Counted from the stretch's first letter, positions 39,437 through 49,466 are shown. The stretch: DNA of 64,000 nucleotides from Ciceribacter sichuanensis (GCF_024055605.1 NZ_JAMXLX010000003.1:124001-188000), one strand, 5' to 3'. Notes: a model not told the origin generated them from the sequence alone. Numbers and translations are program-made.

Positions 39437-42103
39437 TCAACGTTCGATGATGTCGCCTTCGGTCGGCACGAGAATTTCGCGCTTTCCGGCATGGTTTGCG
39501 GGGCCGATGATGCCTTCCTGCTCCATGCGCTCGATCAGGGAGGCAGCACGGTTGTAACCGATGCCGAGACGGCGCTGGACGTAGGAGGTGGAGGCCTTGC
39601 CGTCGCGAAGCACGATGGCGACGGCCTGATCGTAGGGATCGTCCGAATCGGCGAGGTTGGAGGTGCCGGCCGGGCCGCCGCCGCCTTCATCGTCGTCATC
39701 GTCGATGGTGATCGCTTCGAGATACTGGGGTGCGCCTTGAGTCTTCAGGTAGGCGACGATTTCCTCGACCTCATTGTCCGAGACGAAGGGGCCGTGGACA
39801 CGCTGGATGCGGCCGCCGCCGGCCATGTAGAGCATGTCGCCCATGCCCAGCAGCTGTTCGGCGCCCTGTTCGCCAAGGATGGTGCGGCTGTCGATCTTCG
39901 ACGTCACCTGGAAGGAGATGCGGGTTGGGAAGTTGGCCTTGATCGTGCCGGTGATGACATCGACCGACGGACGCTGGGTCGCCATGATGACATGAATGCC
40001 GGCCGCACGCGCCATCTGCGCCAAGCGTTGGACCGCACCTTCGATGTCCTTGCCGGCAACCATCATCAGGTCGGCCATTTCGTCGATGATGACGACGATA
40101 TAGGGGATCGGCTTCAGGTCGAATTCTTCGGTTTCGTAGATCGCCTCGCCGGTCTGGCGGTCGAAGCCGGTCTGGACGGTGCGGGTCAGCACCTCACCCT
40201 TCTCCAGCGCCTGCTCGACGCGGCTGTTGAAGCCGTCGATGTTGCGCACGCCGATCTTCGACATCTTCTTGTAACGCTCTTCCATCTCGCGCACGGTCCA
40301 TTTCAGCGCGACGACGGCCTTTTTCGGATCGGTGACGACGGGTGAGAGCAGGTGCGGGATACCGTCATAGACGGAAAGTTCCAGCATCTTCGGGTCGATC
40401 ATGATCAGGCGGCATTTTTCCGGCGGGAGCCGGTAGACCAGCGACAGGATCATGGTGTTGATGGCGACGGATTTACCGGAACCGGTGGTGCCGGCGACCA
40501 GAAGGTGGGGCATCTTGGCGAGATCGGCGATCACCGGCTCGCCGCCGATGGTCTTGCCGAGCGCCATGGCGAGCTTGGCCTTGTTGGTGTCGAAATCGCG
40601 CGAACCGATCAGTTCGCGCAGGTACACGGTTTCCCGCGTCTGGTTGGGCAGTTCGATACCGATCGCGTTGCGGCCGGGAACGACGGCGACGCGGGCGGCA
40701 ATCGCGCTCATGGAACGGGCGATATCGTCAGCAAGGCCGATGACGCGCGACGACTTGATGCCGGGCGCGGGCTCCAGTTCGTAGAGCGTCACCACCGGGC
40801 CGGGGCGGACATGGATGATCTCGCCCTTGACGCCGAAATCCTCCAGCACGCCTTCCAGCATGCGGGCATTCTGTTCCAGGGCGTCGGCCGAGAGCGTCGC
40901 GTCGCGGGCAATCGTCTTCGGTTCGGCGAGAAGATGCACGGAGGGCAGCTGGAAACCTTCGGGCCTCAGCAGCGAAGCCTGCGCATCCCGTTCGACGCGC
41001 GCGCCCGGCTTCGGGCGGGGCGCGGGCGCCACAACGCGCGGCGAGCCGCGATCGGCACCGCGGCCTGCGGCCGGCGAAGGCGACCAGCCGCTATTGTCGG
41101 GCAGGATGCCCGCGGGACGTGGCATGTCATCGAGATCGAAGGGCGGATCGTCATCATAGTCGTCGTCCGCGCTGATCGGCGGCGGAGAGACGATATTGCG
41201 CTTGGGCGACAGCACGCGCGGAGCGCCATCGAGCGAGGGTTCGAGGCGCTCGTAGGCACCCGGCGCCTTGGGCCGCACGGGCTCGTTCAGCGTGCCGAAT
41301 TCGTCATCGTTGAAATCGTAGGGCTGTTCGAAACGATGGCTGCGATCCACCGGCTTCATACCGAGCAGGCGGCGCATGCGCGCGCGCGTCGTGTACCAGT
41401 GGTGGGTGAAGGCGCCGAGCGCAAGCGCGATCGGTCCTTCCCCGTCATCTTCGTCTTCTGCCGCCACAGTGCGGGCGACCGGTTTGCGGCGCTCGGCGGG
41501 GGCCTCGTCTTCTTCTTCGGCCACCGGTTCACGTCCGATGAGGCCGGCGGCAAAGAGAAGCAGCCAGGCGGCGGGAAATGCCAGGACGGCGCCGAGGATC
41601 ATGGAAACGGTGCCGGTGGGATAGGCGCCGATGAAGAGGCTCGGGAAACGCAGGATCATGTCGCCGAAGACGCCGCCTATACCGTTCGGGATCGGCCATG
41701 TGGCCGGGGGCGGAAAACAGCCTGTCACGGCGGAGGAGACGATCGAGCCGACGAGCCAGGCTGCGATGCGGGCCGGGATGCGATGAAGCGGGCGCCCGGT
41801 GATGAGCGCCAGCGACCATGCGAGCACGGGAAGCAGGGCAAGTAGGCTGGCGAGGCCGAAGAACTGCATCATGACGTCGGCGAAGATCGCGCCGCCATGG
41901 CCGAGAATGTTGGTCGGCTCGTTGGCCGTTGCATAGGAAAGGCTGGGATCGGCGACATTCCATGTGGCGAGGGCGGCGACAGCCAGCACCAGCGCCAGGA
42001 AAATAGCGAAACCCAGGAGTGCCAGCATCTGCCGCACGATGAAAGCGCTGAGCGCGAAGCGGCCGGGCTGATCGCCCATCGCTGCCGAATTGCCTCTGTT
42101 CAT
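39437..42103 (-). CDS. ftsK: DNA translocase FtsK
   Basis: Septum-located motor that pumps chromosome ends apart and activates XerCD at dif. 888 residues: four or five N-terminal membrane helices (to about 195), a Pro/Arg/Asp-rich linker (about 200-400), then the alpha-beta-gamma motor with Walker [11 protein letters not shown] (about 536-545), Walker [12 protein letters not shown], and a C-terminal gamma winged helix ([21 protein letters not shown], split). The linker is short compared with E. coli FtsK. A CtrA-type site lies 105 bases upstream. lolA follows. Confidence 0.96.
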   Translation of the reverse strand: MNRGNSAAMGDQPGRFALSAFIVRQMLALLGFAIFLALVLAVAALATWNVADPSLSYATANEPTNILGHGGAIFADVMMQFFGLASLLALLPVLAWSLALITGRPLHRIPARIAAWLVGSIVSSAVTGCFPPPATWPIPNGIGGVFGDMILRFPSLFIGAYPTGTVSMILGAVLAFPAAWLLLFAAGLIGREPVAEEEDEAPAERRKPVARTVAAEDEDDGEGPIALALGAFTHHWYTTRARMRRLLGMKPVDRSHRFEQPYDFNDDEFGTLNEPVRPKAPGAYERLEPSLDGAPRVLSPKRNIVSPPPISADDDYDDDPPFDLDDMPRPAGILPDNSGWSPSPAAGRGADRGSPRVVAPAPRPKPGARVERDAQASLLRPEGFQLPSVHLLAEPKTIARDATLSADALEQNARMLEGVLEDFGVKGEIIHVRPGPVVTLYELEPAPGIKSSRVIGLADDIARSMSAIAARVAVVPGRNAIGIELPNQTRETVYLRELIGSRDFDTNKAKLAMALGKTIGGEPVIADLAKMPHLLVAGTTGSGKSVAINTMILSLVYRLPPEKCRLIMIDPKMLELSVYDGIPHLLSPVVTDPKKAVVALKWTVREMEERYKKMSKIGVRNIDGFNSRVEQALEKGEVLTRTVQTGFDRQTGEAIYETEEFDLKPIPYIVVIIDEMADLMMVAGKDIEGAVQRLAQMARAAGIHVIMATQRPSVDVITGTIKANFPTRISFQVTSKIDSRTILGEQGAEQLLGMGDMLYMAGGGRIQRVHGPFVSDNEVEEIVAYLKTQGAPQYLEAITIDDDDDEGGGGPAGTSNLADSDDPYDQAVAIVLRDGKASTSYVQRRLGIGYNRAASLIERMEQEGIIGPANHAGKREILVPTEGDIIER

Positions 42104-42207
42104 CCCCTGCCTGCCCGTTCGTCGAAGTAAGGTCCTGCCGGGGGCCGCCCGGCACGAGGCGAGGCGATCCTGTCACGGCTCCATAGGGCACATTACATGG
42201 GACAGGG

Positions 42208-42222
42208 TTAATGGTGCATTAA
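42208..42222. promoter_or_regulatory. CtrA-type binding site upstream of ftsK
   Basis: TTAA-TGGTGCA-TTAA (42208-42222) followed by C matches the alphaproteobacterial CtrA full-site TTAA-N7-TTAA exactly. It lies inside the palindrome GGTTAATG-GTG-CATTAACC (42206-42224), about 105 bases before the ftsK start. The match is exact, but function is inferred. Confidence 0.6.
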
Positions 42223-42311
42223 CCATCGACCGCCCGAAATGGCTGGTTTTCCGGCTTTTGGGCATTTTCGCTTTTTTTGGAAACGCGAAAACGCTCCATC
42301 TTTCTGGTTTC

Positions 42312-42360
42312 ACGCAATCCCGGACGCAAAACCGCAGCGCAGTTTTGCTGGAATTGCTTC
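42312..42360. repeat. Rhizobial intergenic palindromic repeat, short copy
   Basis: CGCAATCCCGGACGCAAAAC (42313-42332) pairs imperfectly with GTTTTGCTGGAATTGC (42342-42357). It is the palindromic half of the element at 5176-5280 in opposite orientation. It lies between the amtB terminator and the ftsK promoter region. The remaining part of this 363-base gap holds a TTTTCGC/GCGAAAA stem near 42267-42291 and no gene. Confidence 0.65.
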
Positions 42361-42364
42361 AGCG

Positions 42365-42397
42365 ACAAAAAAAAGCCCGGACGCGGGGTCCGGGCCA
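42365..42397 (-). terminator. Intrinsic terminator after amtB
   Basis: On the minus strand GCCCGGAC/GTCCGGGC (42375-42382 and 42388-42395) is followed by eight Ts (42366-42374). A second stem, GCCGCACCGG/CCGGTGCGGC at 42437-42459, precedes it just after the amtB stop. Confidence 0.92.
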
Positions 42398-42466
42398 AGA
42401 GCGGCTCGCCGTTCGACGGCCGCGACGGGAGGAAGAGCCGCACCGGCGTCCGGTGCGGCGATATCC

Positions 42467-43828
42467 TTACGAGTGGTATGCGGCTTCGCCGTGGGAGGCG
42501 AGGTCGAGACCTTCGCGCTCTGCTTCGACCGGAACGCGCAGGCCGACGATGACGTCCGTGATCTTGTAGAGGATCGCGGAGCCGACGCCGCACCATACGA
42601 GCGTGACCAGAACGGCCTTCACCTGGGTGAAGAACTGGGCGCCCATGGTAACGCCTTCAGCATAGCCGATGCCGCCGAGTGAGGTGGAAGCGAAGATACC
42701 GGTTGCAAGAGCGCCGAACAGGCCGCCGATGCCGTGAACGCCGAAGACGTCCGCGGTGTCGTCATAGCCGAACTTGTTCTTCACTACGGAGACGAAGAAG
42801 TAGCAAAGCGGCGAAACGATCAGGCCCATGACGATCGCGCCCATCGGGCCGACGATGCCGGCAGCAGGCGTGATGGCGACGAGGCCGGCGATCATGCCCG
42901 AAGCGGCGCCGAGCATCGAGGACTTGCCACGGGTCAGGCTTTCGACGAAGGCCCAGGAGACGATTGCAGCAGCGGTCGCGATGAAGGTGTTGACCGTTGC
43001 GAGCATGGCGCCGCCGGAGGCTTCGAGGTTGGAGCCGGCGTTGAAGCCGAACCAGCCGAACCAGAGCATGGCTGCGCCGACCATGGTGAGCGTCATGGAG
43101 TGCGGAGCCATCATGTCCTTGCCGTAACCGGTACGCTTGCCGACCATGATCGCGCCGATCAGACCGGCAACACCGGCGTTGATGTGCACGACGGTGCCGC
43201 CGGCGAAGTCAAATGCGCCCCAGCCGAAGATCAGGCCGTTTGCGTCCCAGACCATGTGAGCGATCGGGAAGTAGACGAAGGTGACCCACAGAAGGCAAAA
43301 CAGGATCGCGGCCGAGAACTTGATGCGTTCGGCAAAGGCGCCGATGATGAGCGCGGGGGTGATTGCCGCGAAGGTCATCTGGAACAGCATGAAGATGTAT
43401 TCCGGAATAACGGCATCCGAGAAGGTGGCAGCCGTCGAGTCCATCGTCACGCCCGACAGGAAGAGCTTGGCCGTGCCGCCGAAGAAGGCGTTGGTCGAGC
43501 CGCCGAAGGCGAAGGAATAGCCGTAGATGACCCAGACCAGCATGATGGAGGCGCCGATGACGGTGCACTGCATCAGGACGGAGAGCATGTTCTTGGCGCG
43601 CACGAGGCCGCCGTAGAACAGGGCAAGGCCCGGAACCAGCATGAAGAGGACGAGGATGGTGCAAAGGAACATGAAGGCGGTATCGCCCTTGTCCGGCACG
43701 GGTGCTGCGGCTGCAGCTTCCGCGGCGGCCGGTGCGGCTTCCTGCGCAAAGGCAATGGCCGGCGCCAGCAGCGCGGCCGAAGCGGCGCCGATCCGCGCGA
43801 AAGTGGAAGAAAACTTGGTAAACGACAT
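42467..43828 (-). CDS. amtB: Ammonium transporter AmtB
   Basis: Trimeric ammonium channel of the inner membrane, 453 residues. It has a signal peptide (about 1-28), an Ala/Pro-rich periplasmic leader, and eleven hydrophobic helices. Typical motifs include FYGGLVRAKNMLSVLMQ, DFAGGTVVHINAGVAGL with the first pore histidine, and FGVHGIGGLFGALATG with the second. The start MSFTKF has GGGGAG upstream. It is 27 bases after glnK; GlnK is expected to block the channel at high nitrogen. Confidence 0.96.
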   Translation of the reverse strand: MSFTKFSSTFARIGAASAALLAPAIAFAQEAAPAAAEAAAAAPVPDKGDTAFMFLCTILVLFMLVPGLALFYGGLVRAKNMLSVLMQCTVIGASIMLVWVIYGYSFAFGGSTNAFFGGTAKLFLSGVTMDSTAATFSDAVIPEYIFMLFQMTFAAITPALIIGAFAERIKFSAAILFCLLWVTFVYFPIAHMVWDANGLIFGWGAFDFAGGTVVHINAGVAGLIGAIMVGKRTGYGKDMMAPHSMTLTMVGAAMLWFGWFGFNAGSNLEASGGAMLATVNTFIATAAAIVSWAFVESLTRGKSSMLGAASGMIAGLVAITPAAGIVGPMGAIVMGLIVSPLCYFFVSVVKNKFGYDDTADVFGVHGIGGLFGALATGIFASTSLGGIGYAEGVTMGAQFFTQVKAVLVTLVWCGVGSAILYKITDVIVGLRVPVEAEREGLDLASHGEAAYHS

Positions 43829-43855
43829 CAGTAACAACTCCCCTAACAGCCGTTC

Positions 43856-44275
<420 letters not shown>

Positions 44276-44282
44276 TCAGACA

Positions 44283-44298
44283 TTCAAAGTATGTGCCA
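44283..44298 (-). promoter_or_regulatory. Sigma-54 (RpoN) promoter of glnK-amtB
   Basis: On the minus strand TGGCAC (44293-44298), five bases and TTGAA (44283-44287), close to the -24/-12 consensus TGGCAC-N5-TTGCA, about 90 bases before the glnK start. Confidence 0.8.
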
Positions 44299-44382
44299 GT
44301 TTCGTGACGACTAATAAGTTATTGAAATCTAAAGGCTATAAAGAGCAAATCTAATAAACAGGCATTTGGACGGCAGATGTGC

Positions 44383-44397
44383 GCACAAATTATGTGC
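44383..44397. promoter_or_regulatory. NtrC-type binding site
   Basis: GCAC-AAATTAT-GTGC (44383-44397) matches the NtrC core GCAC-N7-GTGC and lies about 90 bases upstream of the sigma-54 promoter, a usual enhancer distance. Confidence 0.75.
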
Positions 44398-44420
44398 AAA
44401 AATATCTTTTTGCCTTCCGA

Positions 44421-45305
44421 TTAGTCATTTGCCCTTTTCCGAATCAGCCCTTCCTGAGCCACTGACGCGATCAACACACCTTCACGGCTGTAAATGCTGC
44501 CGCGGGTCATGCCGCGTGCGCCGGAAGCGCTCGGACTGTCCTGGGTATAGAGTAGCCAGTCGTCCAGCCGTGTCGGGCGATGAAACCACATGGCGTGATC
44601 GAGGCTTGCCGCCTGCAGCGACGGATCGAAGATGGAGGTTCCGTGGGCATAAAGCGAGGTATCGAGCAGCGTCATATCAGAGAGATAGGCGAGAATGGCC
44701 GCCTGATAGTGACGGTCGTCCGGCGGCGGCGCGCTGGTGCGCACCCAGATATGGGCTTTCGGCTCCAGCTTCTCGTCGGAAAGGTAGTGGACGAGCGAGA
44801 CGGGACGGATTTCGATCGGCCGTTCGCGGCCCCAGTAGCGGCGCACGGCGTCGGGCGCCTTGGCGAGGAAGACGTCGCGGAACTCCTTTTCGCCCATCAG
44901 GCTTTCAGGCGCCGGCACGTCAGGCATTTCGACCTGGTGATCGAGACCCTCTTCATCGAGCTGGAAGGATGCCGACATGGAGAAGATCGCCTTGCCATGC
45001 TGGATGGCCACGACCCGGCGGGTGGTGAAGCTTGCGCCGTCGCGGATGCGCTCGACCTGGTAGATGATCGGCACGGCGGGATCGCCGGGACGCATGAAAT
45101 AGGCATGCAGCGAATGGACGAAGCGGTCGGTCGCGACGCAACGTTGGGCGGCCATCAGGGCCTGGGCGATGACCTGCCCGCCGAATACGCGTTGCCAGCC
45201 GTTCTGGGGGCTCTTGCCGCGAAAGAGATCTTCTTCCAGCTTCTCGAGGTCGAGCGTTGCGATCAGCTTTTCCATGATCCGCGTTTTCTCTTCCGCCTGC
45301 GACAT
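44421..45305 (-). CDS. tesB: Acyl-CoA thioesterase II TesB
   Basis: Double hot-dog thioesterase releasing free fatty acids from acyl-CoA, 294 residues. Family features include FRGKSPQNGWQRVFGGQVIAQAL (split) near the N-terminus, SLHAYFMRPGDP, RDGASFTTRRVVAIQ, and the C-terminal half with SLDHAMWFHRP and a Gly/Arg-rich GARGMTRGSIYSREGVL. GGGAG lies upstream of the start. Its stop is 24 bases beyond the NtrC-type site of glnK. It is divergent from the hydroxylase gene at 45418. Confidence 0.95.
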   Translation of the reverse strand: MSQAEEKTRIMEKLIATLDLEKLEEDLFRGKSPQNGWQRVFGGQVIAQALMAAQRCVATDRFVHSLHAYFMRPGDPAVPIIYQVERIRDGASFTTRRVVAIQHGKAIFSMSASFQLDEEGLDHQVEMPDVPAPESLMGEKEFRDVFLAKAPDAVRRYWGRERPIEIRPVSLVHYLSDEKLEPKAHIWVRTSAPPPDDRHYQAAILAYLSDMTLLDTSLYAHGTSIFDPSLQAASLDHAMWFHRPTRLDDWLLYTQDSPSASGARGMTRGSIYSREGVLIASVAQEGLIRKRAND

Positions 45306-45417
45306 ATTATAATGCTCCCGGTTGTAGGAAGTCGTTCAAGGCTGATCTATATAGCGGCAAGTGAGATGCACAAGGGCAAAGACGCTGCCCCGGGTGCCGG
45401 GATAAAGGAAGTTCGCC

Positions 45418-46632
45418 ATGCTGGATGTTCTGGTCGTCGGTGGTGGTTATGTCGGTCTGGCGGTCGCGGTCGCGGTCAAGCAGGCGGCCCCGCATCTCGC
45501 CGTCGAGGTGATCGAGGCGGCGCCGGAAGACGCATGGAAGAAGGACCCGCGCGCCTCGGCGATCATCGCCGCGGCGACGAAGATGCTGGAAGTCTTCGGC
45601 ATCTGGGACCGGATCGAGCCTGAAGCGCAGCCGATCACCAGGATGATCGTGACCGATTCGAAGACGTCCGATCCGGTGCGGCCGGTGTTCCTGACCTTTG
45701 ACGGTGCGGTGGAGGAGGGGCGTCCCTTCGCCCACATGATCCCGAACGTGGCGATGGTGGGGGCGCTGCGCGACGCCTGCGCCTCTGCCGGGATCCGGAT
45801 CCGTCATGGCGTCATGGCGACGGGCTTCCACAATACCGGGCCGTCAGCCGATCTCTCCCTTTCCGATGGCAGCGTGGTTTCGGCGCGGCTGGTCGTCGCC
45901 TGCGACGGCGTGCGCTCGAAGCTGCGCGACATGGCGGGCATCAAGACCGTGACATGGGATTACGGTCAGTCCGGCATCGTCACCACCGTCGAGCACGAGC
46001 GGCCGCATGACGGTTGCGCGGAGGAGCATTTCCTGCCGGCCGGTCCCTTTGCCATCCTGCCGCTCAAGGGCAATCGTTCCTCGCTGGTCTGGACGGAGCG
46101 CACCAGCGATGCCGAACGTCTCGTGGCATCGGACGAACTGGTTTTCGAGGAAGAGCTGGAACGCCGTTTCGGTCACAAGCTCGGTGCGATCCGCGCGACC
46201 GCCGACCGGCGTGCCTTTCCGCTGGGGCTGACGCTTGCCCGTGAATTCGTGGCGCCGCGGCTGGCGCTGGCGGGTGACGCGGCCCACGGTATCCATCCGA
46301 TTTCCGGCCAGGGCCTCAATCTCGGCTTCAAGGACGTGGCGGCGCTCGCCGAGACCATTGTCGAGGCGGACCGGCTCGGCCTCGATATCGGCGACCTCAA
46401 TGTTCTGGAGCGCTACCAGACCTGGCGTCGGTTCGACACCTTCCGCATGGGGGTCACCACCGACGTCCTGAACCGGCTCTTTTCCAACGACGTGACGCCG
46501 ATTCGGGTGCTGAGGGATTTCGGGCTTGGGGTGGTCGACCGGATGCCGTCGCTGAAGTCCTTCTTCATCCGGGAAGCGGCCGGCACGACCAATGGCGGCG
46601 CGCCGAAGCTTTTGGCGGGTGAGGCGATCTGA
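45418..46632 (+). CDS. UbiH/UbiF/COQ6-type FAD monooxygenase
   Basis: Class A flavoprotein hydroxylase of 404 residues, most likely acting on the ubiquinone ring. The Rossmann motif VVGGGYVGLA (about 6-15), the DG motif VVACDGVRSKLRD, and the second FAD motif LALAGDAAHGIHPISGQGLN (about 281-300) are all present. Which ring position it hydroxylates cannot be told; alphaproteobacterial UbiL/UbiM are possibilities. AAGGAAG precedes the ATG. Divergent from tesB. Confidence 0.9.
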   Translation: MLDVLVVGGGYVGLAVAVAVKQAAPHLAVEVIEAAPEDAWKKDPRASAIIAAATKMLEVFGIWDRIEPEAQPITRMIVTDSKTSDPVRPVFLTFDGAVEEGRPFAHMIPNVAMVGALRDACASAGIRIRHGVMATGFHNTGPSADLSLSDGSVVSARLVVACDGVRSKLRDMAGIKTVTWDYGQSGIVTTVEHERPHDGCAEEHFLPAGPFAILPLKGNRSSLVWTERTSDAERLVASDELVFEEELERRFGHKLGAIRATADRRAFPLGLTLAREFVAPRLALAGDAAHGIHPISGQGLNLGFKDVAALAETIVEADRLGLDIGDLNVLERYQTWRRFDTFRMGVTTDVLNRLFSNDVTPIRVLRDFGLGVVDRMPSLKSFFIREAAGTTNGGAPKLLAGEAI

Positions 46633-46687
46633 CCGGGTCTCAAACCCTTCACCGAAAATCGCGACGGCTCGACCGGCTGTCTTTCGC

Positions 46688-46891
46688 TCAGTTCTCCAGC
46701 TTGCGGGCCTCGGAAACGAGCATGATCGGAATGCCGTCGCGGATGGGGTAGGCAAGGGCGGCGCGCTCCGAGACAAGTTCGGCCTTCTCGCGGTCGAGGG
46801 TCAGTCTCCCTTGCGTCAACGGACAAACCAGAAGCTCCAGAAGCTTCGGGTCGACGGTGCTCATCCGATGATCCGCAGGGCGATTTTCCAT
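46688..46891 (-). CDS. Trm112 family protein
   Basis: Small zinc-ribbon-like protein of 67 residues. The sequence [18 protein letters not shown] followed by [18 protein letters not shown] is characteristic (YcaR/Trm112 family). Only one clear Cys is seen, so zinc binding is doubtful, as in many bacterial members. Eukaryotic Trm112 activates methyltransferases; the bacterial role is less clear. The start at 46891 has GGAAG upstream; Met at 46864 is an alternative. Last gene of a probable run with the Lon-domain and thioredoxin genes. Confidence 0.9.
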   Translation of the reverse strand: MENRPADHRMSTVDPKLLELLVCPLTQGRLTLDREKAELVSERAALAYPIRDGIPIMLVSEARKLEN

Positions 46892-46948
46892 GGGTGTCTT
46901 CCAGCAGGGGTTCCAGAACATTCCGGCGATAACGCAATCGCCTTCAAT

Positions 46949-47013
46949 GCTCTATCTGTTTGTTTTGACGCAATTCCAGCAAAGCCACTGCAGGCCTTTG
47001 CTGGAATTGCTCT
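46949..47013. repeat. Rhizobial intergenic palindromic repeat, copy overlapping a gene end
   Basis: GCTCTATCTGTTTGTTTTGACG, then GCAATTCCAGCAAAG (46970-46984) and its inverse CTTTGCTGGAATTGC (46997-47010; arms perfect over 14 bases). Its end covers the TAG stop of the Lon-domain gene at 47012-47014. Confidence 0.75.
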
Positions 47014-47695
47014 ATTGCAGGACGGAGTCCGCATCGCCGAAGGTGCGGGCGAGCACGATTTCGGTGATGGCGACGAGTGTTTCCGCGCGGGTCTTGAGAT
47101 CGGGTGCCTCGAGCAGCGCCTGCTTCTCGGCCGGGCCGAAGGGCGACATCATCGACAGGGAGTTGACGAGGGTGAGGTTGCTTGCCCGTTCGACGCTCTC
47201 CCAGTCCGCTTCGAGCTTGTTGGCATCGAGATAGGCGCGGAAGGCGGCAAGGAGGGCGGCGCGATCGACCTGCGCCTCTTCATCCCCGCCCGTGGCGAGA
47301 TCAGCCATGAAGGGCGCAATATGGAAGTTGCGGTAGGGTTTCGAGCCCGGAACTTCCTCCATCAGGCGAAAGCGGCAGACGCCGCCGAGCGAGACGATAT
47401 AACGACCGTCGCCTGTCTCGGTGAACGAGGTGATACGGCCCATGCAGCCGACCTGCGCCAGCGGTGGCCGTTCCGGCAGGATATCCGCCTCCGGCACCTC
47501 GCCAAGCGCCGGCTGGATCATGCCGATCAGGCGATTGCCCGCCAGCGCATGATCGAACATGGCGAGATAACGCGGTTCGAAGATGTTCAGGGGCAGCTGT
47601 CCGCCGGGCAGCAAAAGCACGCCCGAGACCGGAAAGATCGGCAAAATCCCCGGAACGTCGTTTTCAGTCAGATATCTGGCATTCCCGACATGCAT
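47012..47695 (-). CDS. Lon N-terminal-domain (LON substrate-binding) protein
   Basis: A 227-residue protein made of the substrate-binding N domain of Lon without ATPase or protease parts. The pattern LPIFPVSGVLLLPGGQLPLNIFEPRYLAM (split), RLIGMIQP, and VGCMGRITSF is typical of the stand-alone family. The role is unknown. Start is at 47695 (MHVGNARY); 15 open codons upstream are less likely. It lies 95 bases after the thioredoxin/TPR gene. Its stop codon is within an intergenic repeat. Confidence 0.9.
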   Translation of the reverse strand: MHVGNARYLTENDVPGILPIFPVSGVLLLPGGQLPLNIFEPRYLAMFDHALAGNRLIGMIQPALGEVPEADILPERPPLAQVGCMGRITSFTETGDGRYIVSLGGVCRFRLMEEVPGSKPYRNFHIAPFMADLATGGDEEAQVDRAALLAAFRAYLDANKLEADWESVERASNLTLVNSLSMMSPFGPAEKQALLEAPDLKTRAETLVAITEIVLARTFGDADSVLQ

Positions 47696-47790
47696 AAAAT
47701 TGCACCCACTCCGGCCGCTTCCGGCCGCAACCATCTTCATAATGTGGTTGCGGCGAGGGAAATCTCAAGGGCGGAAGCGTATTTCCTCGC

Positions 47791-48768
47791 TCACGAGAAC
47801 AGGATCGACGAAAGTTTGCGGCGCGCCATGATGGTTGCGGGATCCTTGGGACCCCACACCTCGAAGAATTGCAGCAACTGGCGACGCGCGCCGTCGTCAT
47901 CGAATTCGCGGTCGTGCTTCATGATCAGCAGCAGGTGCTCGGCCGCTTCTTCTCGCCGTCCCTCGACATTGCGGATCTTGGCGAGCTTCATCCGGGCTTC
48001 GTGATCGTCCGGATTGAGCGCCAGCGCATGTTCGAGCGCCACCGGGTCACCCAGCTTGCGGGCCTCGTCGATCTGCTCGAATTTCTTGAGAAGCGCCTGG
48101 ATTTCGGCAACCTTCTTCACCTCTTCCGGCAGGCCTTCCACCAGCTGCCGGGCGCGGTCCTGCTGGCCAGCGGCGAGCATGCATTCGGCCATGCCGGCGA
48201 TCGCCTTGGGATTTTCCGGCTCGGCCTGCATGACGGCGCCGAAGAGCTGTGCAGCTTCCTGGATGTTGCCGGCGGCAAGCAGGGTTGCCGCTTCCTCCAG
48301 CGCTGCCTCGATCTCGGCTGCCTGGTCGGCGCCGGCGGGGCCTGCGACCTTGTCGATGAACTGGCGGACCTGGCTTTCCGGAAGCGCGCCCATGAAACCA
48401 TCTACCGGACGGCCGTTGACGAAGGCGATGACGGCGGGGATCGATTGAATGCCGAGCTGGCCCGGAATGGCCGGGTGGTCATCGATGTTCATCTTGACGA
48501 GCTTGACGCGACCGCCGGACTCGTTGACCACCTTCTCGATCACCGGGGTCAGCTGCTTGCAGGGGCCGCACCAGGGCGCCCAGAAATCGACGAGAACCGG
48601 CTGGTTGCGGGATTCCTCGATGACATCCTTGGTGAAGCCGGATGTGGTGGTGTCCTTGATGGCTGCACCGCCGGCAGCTTGCGCCGGAGCGGCGGATGCG
48701 CCGCCGAAATGGGCCTGGCCCGTCATCTGGCTGCCGAAACCGCCATAGGGATTGCTGTTGTCACTCAT
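47791..48768 (-). CDS. Thioredoxin-TPR co-chaperone (YbbN/CnoX-like)
   Basis: A 325-residue cytoplasmic protein. A Gly/Ala/Gln-rich leader (1-38) is followed by a thioredoxin domain with active site W66-C67-G-P-C70, then TPR-like helices (about 150-325). This layout matches YbbN/CnoX, which in E. coli protects substrates from oxidation and passes them to GroEL. Unlike E. coli YbbN, which has SxxC, this protein keeps both cysteines, so it may be an active reductase. First gene of the run with the Lon-domain and Trm112 genes. Confidence 0.92.
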   Translation of the reverse strand: MSDNSNPYGGFGSQMTGQAHFGGASAAPAQAAGGAAIKDTTTSGFTKDVIEESRNQPVLVDFWAPWCGPCKQLTPVIEKVVNESGGRVKLVKMNIDDHPAIPGQLGIQSIPAVIAFVNGRPVDGFMGALPESQVRQFIDKVAGPAGADQAAEIEAALEEAATLLAAGNIQEAAQLFGAVMQAEPENPKAIAGMAECMLAAGQQDRARQLVEGLPEEVKKVAEIQALLKKFEQIDEARKLGDPVALEHALALNPDDHEARMKLAKIRNVEGRREEAAEHLLLIMKHDREFDDDGARRQLLQFFEVWGPKDPATIMARRKLSSILFS

Positions 48769-48828
48769 CGAAATCTCTCCCGCACCTTGGGGCCTCTTCG
48801 GGGGCCGAGTTTGGCATAAGATCGTATG

Positions 48829-49350
48829 TCAGGCCGTGACTTTCAAGACAAGCGGCGTATGGCCCGTCGCTTCAAGAAAGCGTAAAAGGTCGTTGCGACC
48901 GATCGAGGTCGTCGCATCGTTGGAAAGCGGGTGGCCGTTGATGATATCGTGTTCCATCAGGTCCGCATCCAGCACGAAGGTAACGTTGTGGCCGGTATCG
49001 TTGATCGCGCCGAAGACGGTGACGGAGCCGGGAATGACGCCGAGATATTCCATCAGCTTTTCCGGCTTGCCGAAGGATACCTTGCTGGCCGCGCCGATCA
49101 GCGTGTGCACCGTCTTCAGGTCGACCGACGCATTCTCCTCGACGGTGAGCAGGAAGAAGCGATCCTTCTTGTCCTTCACGAACAGGTTCTTGGTGTGACC
49201 GCCCGGGATCTCGTCGCGCAGCGAAACCGATTCGGCGACGGTGAAGACCGGTTCGTGACGGGCCGTCTTATGCTCGATCTTCAGCTCGTCGAGAAAGCGA
49301 AAGAGGTCTTCGGCGGTCTTCGGTGCGGTGGTTTCTGGATCGGTCGTCAT
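48829..49350 (-). CDS. Prolyl-tRNA editing (ProXp/YbaK-type) protein
   Basis: A free-standing aminoacyl-tRNA deacylase of 173 residues related to the INS editing domain of prolyl-tRNA synthetase. The conserved parts are HKTARHEPVFTVAES, GGHTKNLFVKDKKDRFFLL (catalytic Lys in KNLF) and FGKPEKLMEYLGVIPGSVT, closest to ProXp-ala/PrdX, which clears Ala-tRNA-Pro. The start MTTDPETTAP was chosen over an 83-codon upstream extension that crosses a terminator-like hairpin. Confidence 0.9.
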   Translation of the reverse strand: MTTDPETTAPKTAEDLFRFLDELKIEHKTARHEPVFTVAESVSLRDEIPGGHTKNLFVKDKKDRFFLLTVEENASVDLKTVHTLIGAASKVSFGKPEKLMEYLGVIPGSVTVFGAINDTGHNVTFVLDADLMEHDIINGHPLSNDATTSIGRNDLLRFLEATGHTPLVLKVTA

Positions 49351-49466
49351 CGGAGGCTTTCGGGGGCGGATTTCAGGGAGGTGCAGATGAAAAATAGAGG
49401 CCGTTTGGCCGTCGGCGGAGAGTGATACGTCCGCTTGCCGGGCTTGGCAATCGTTCCTTTTACCTG

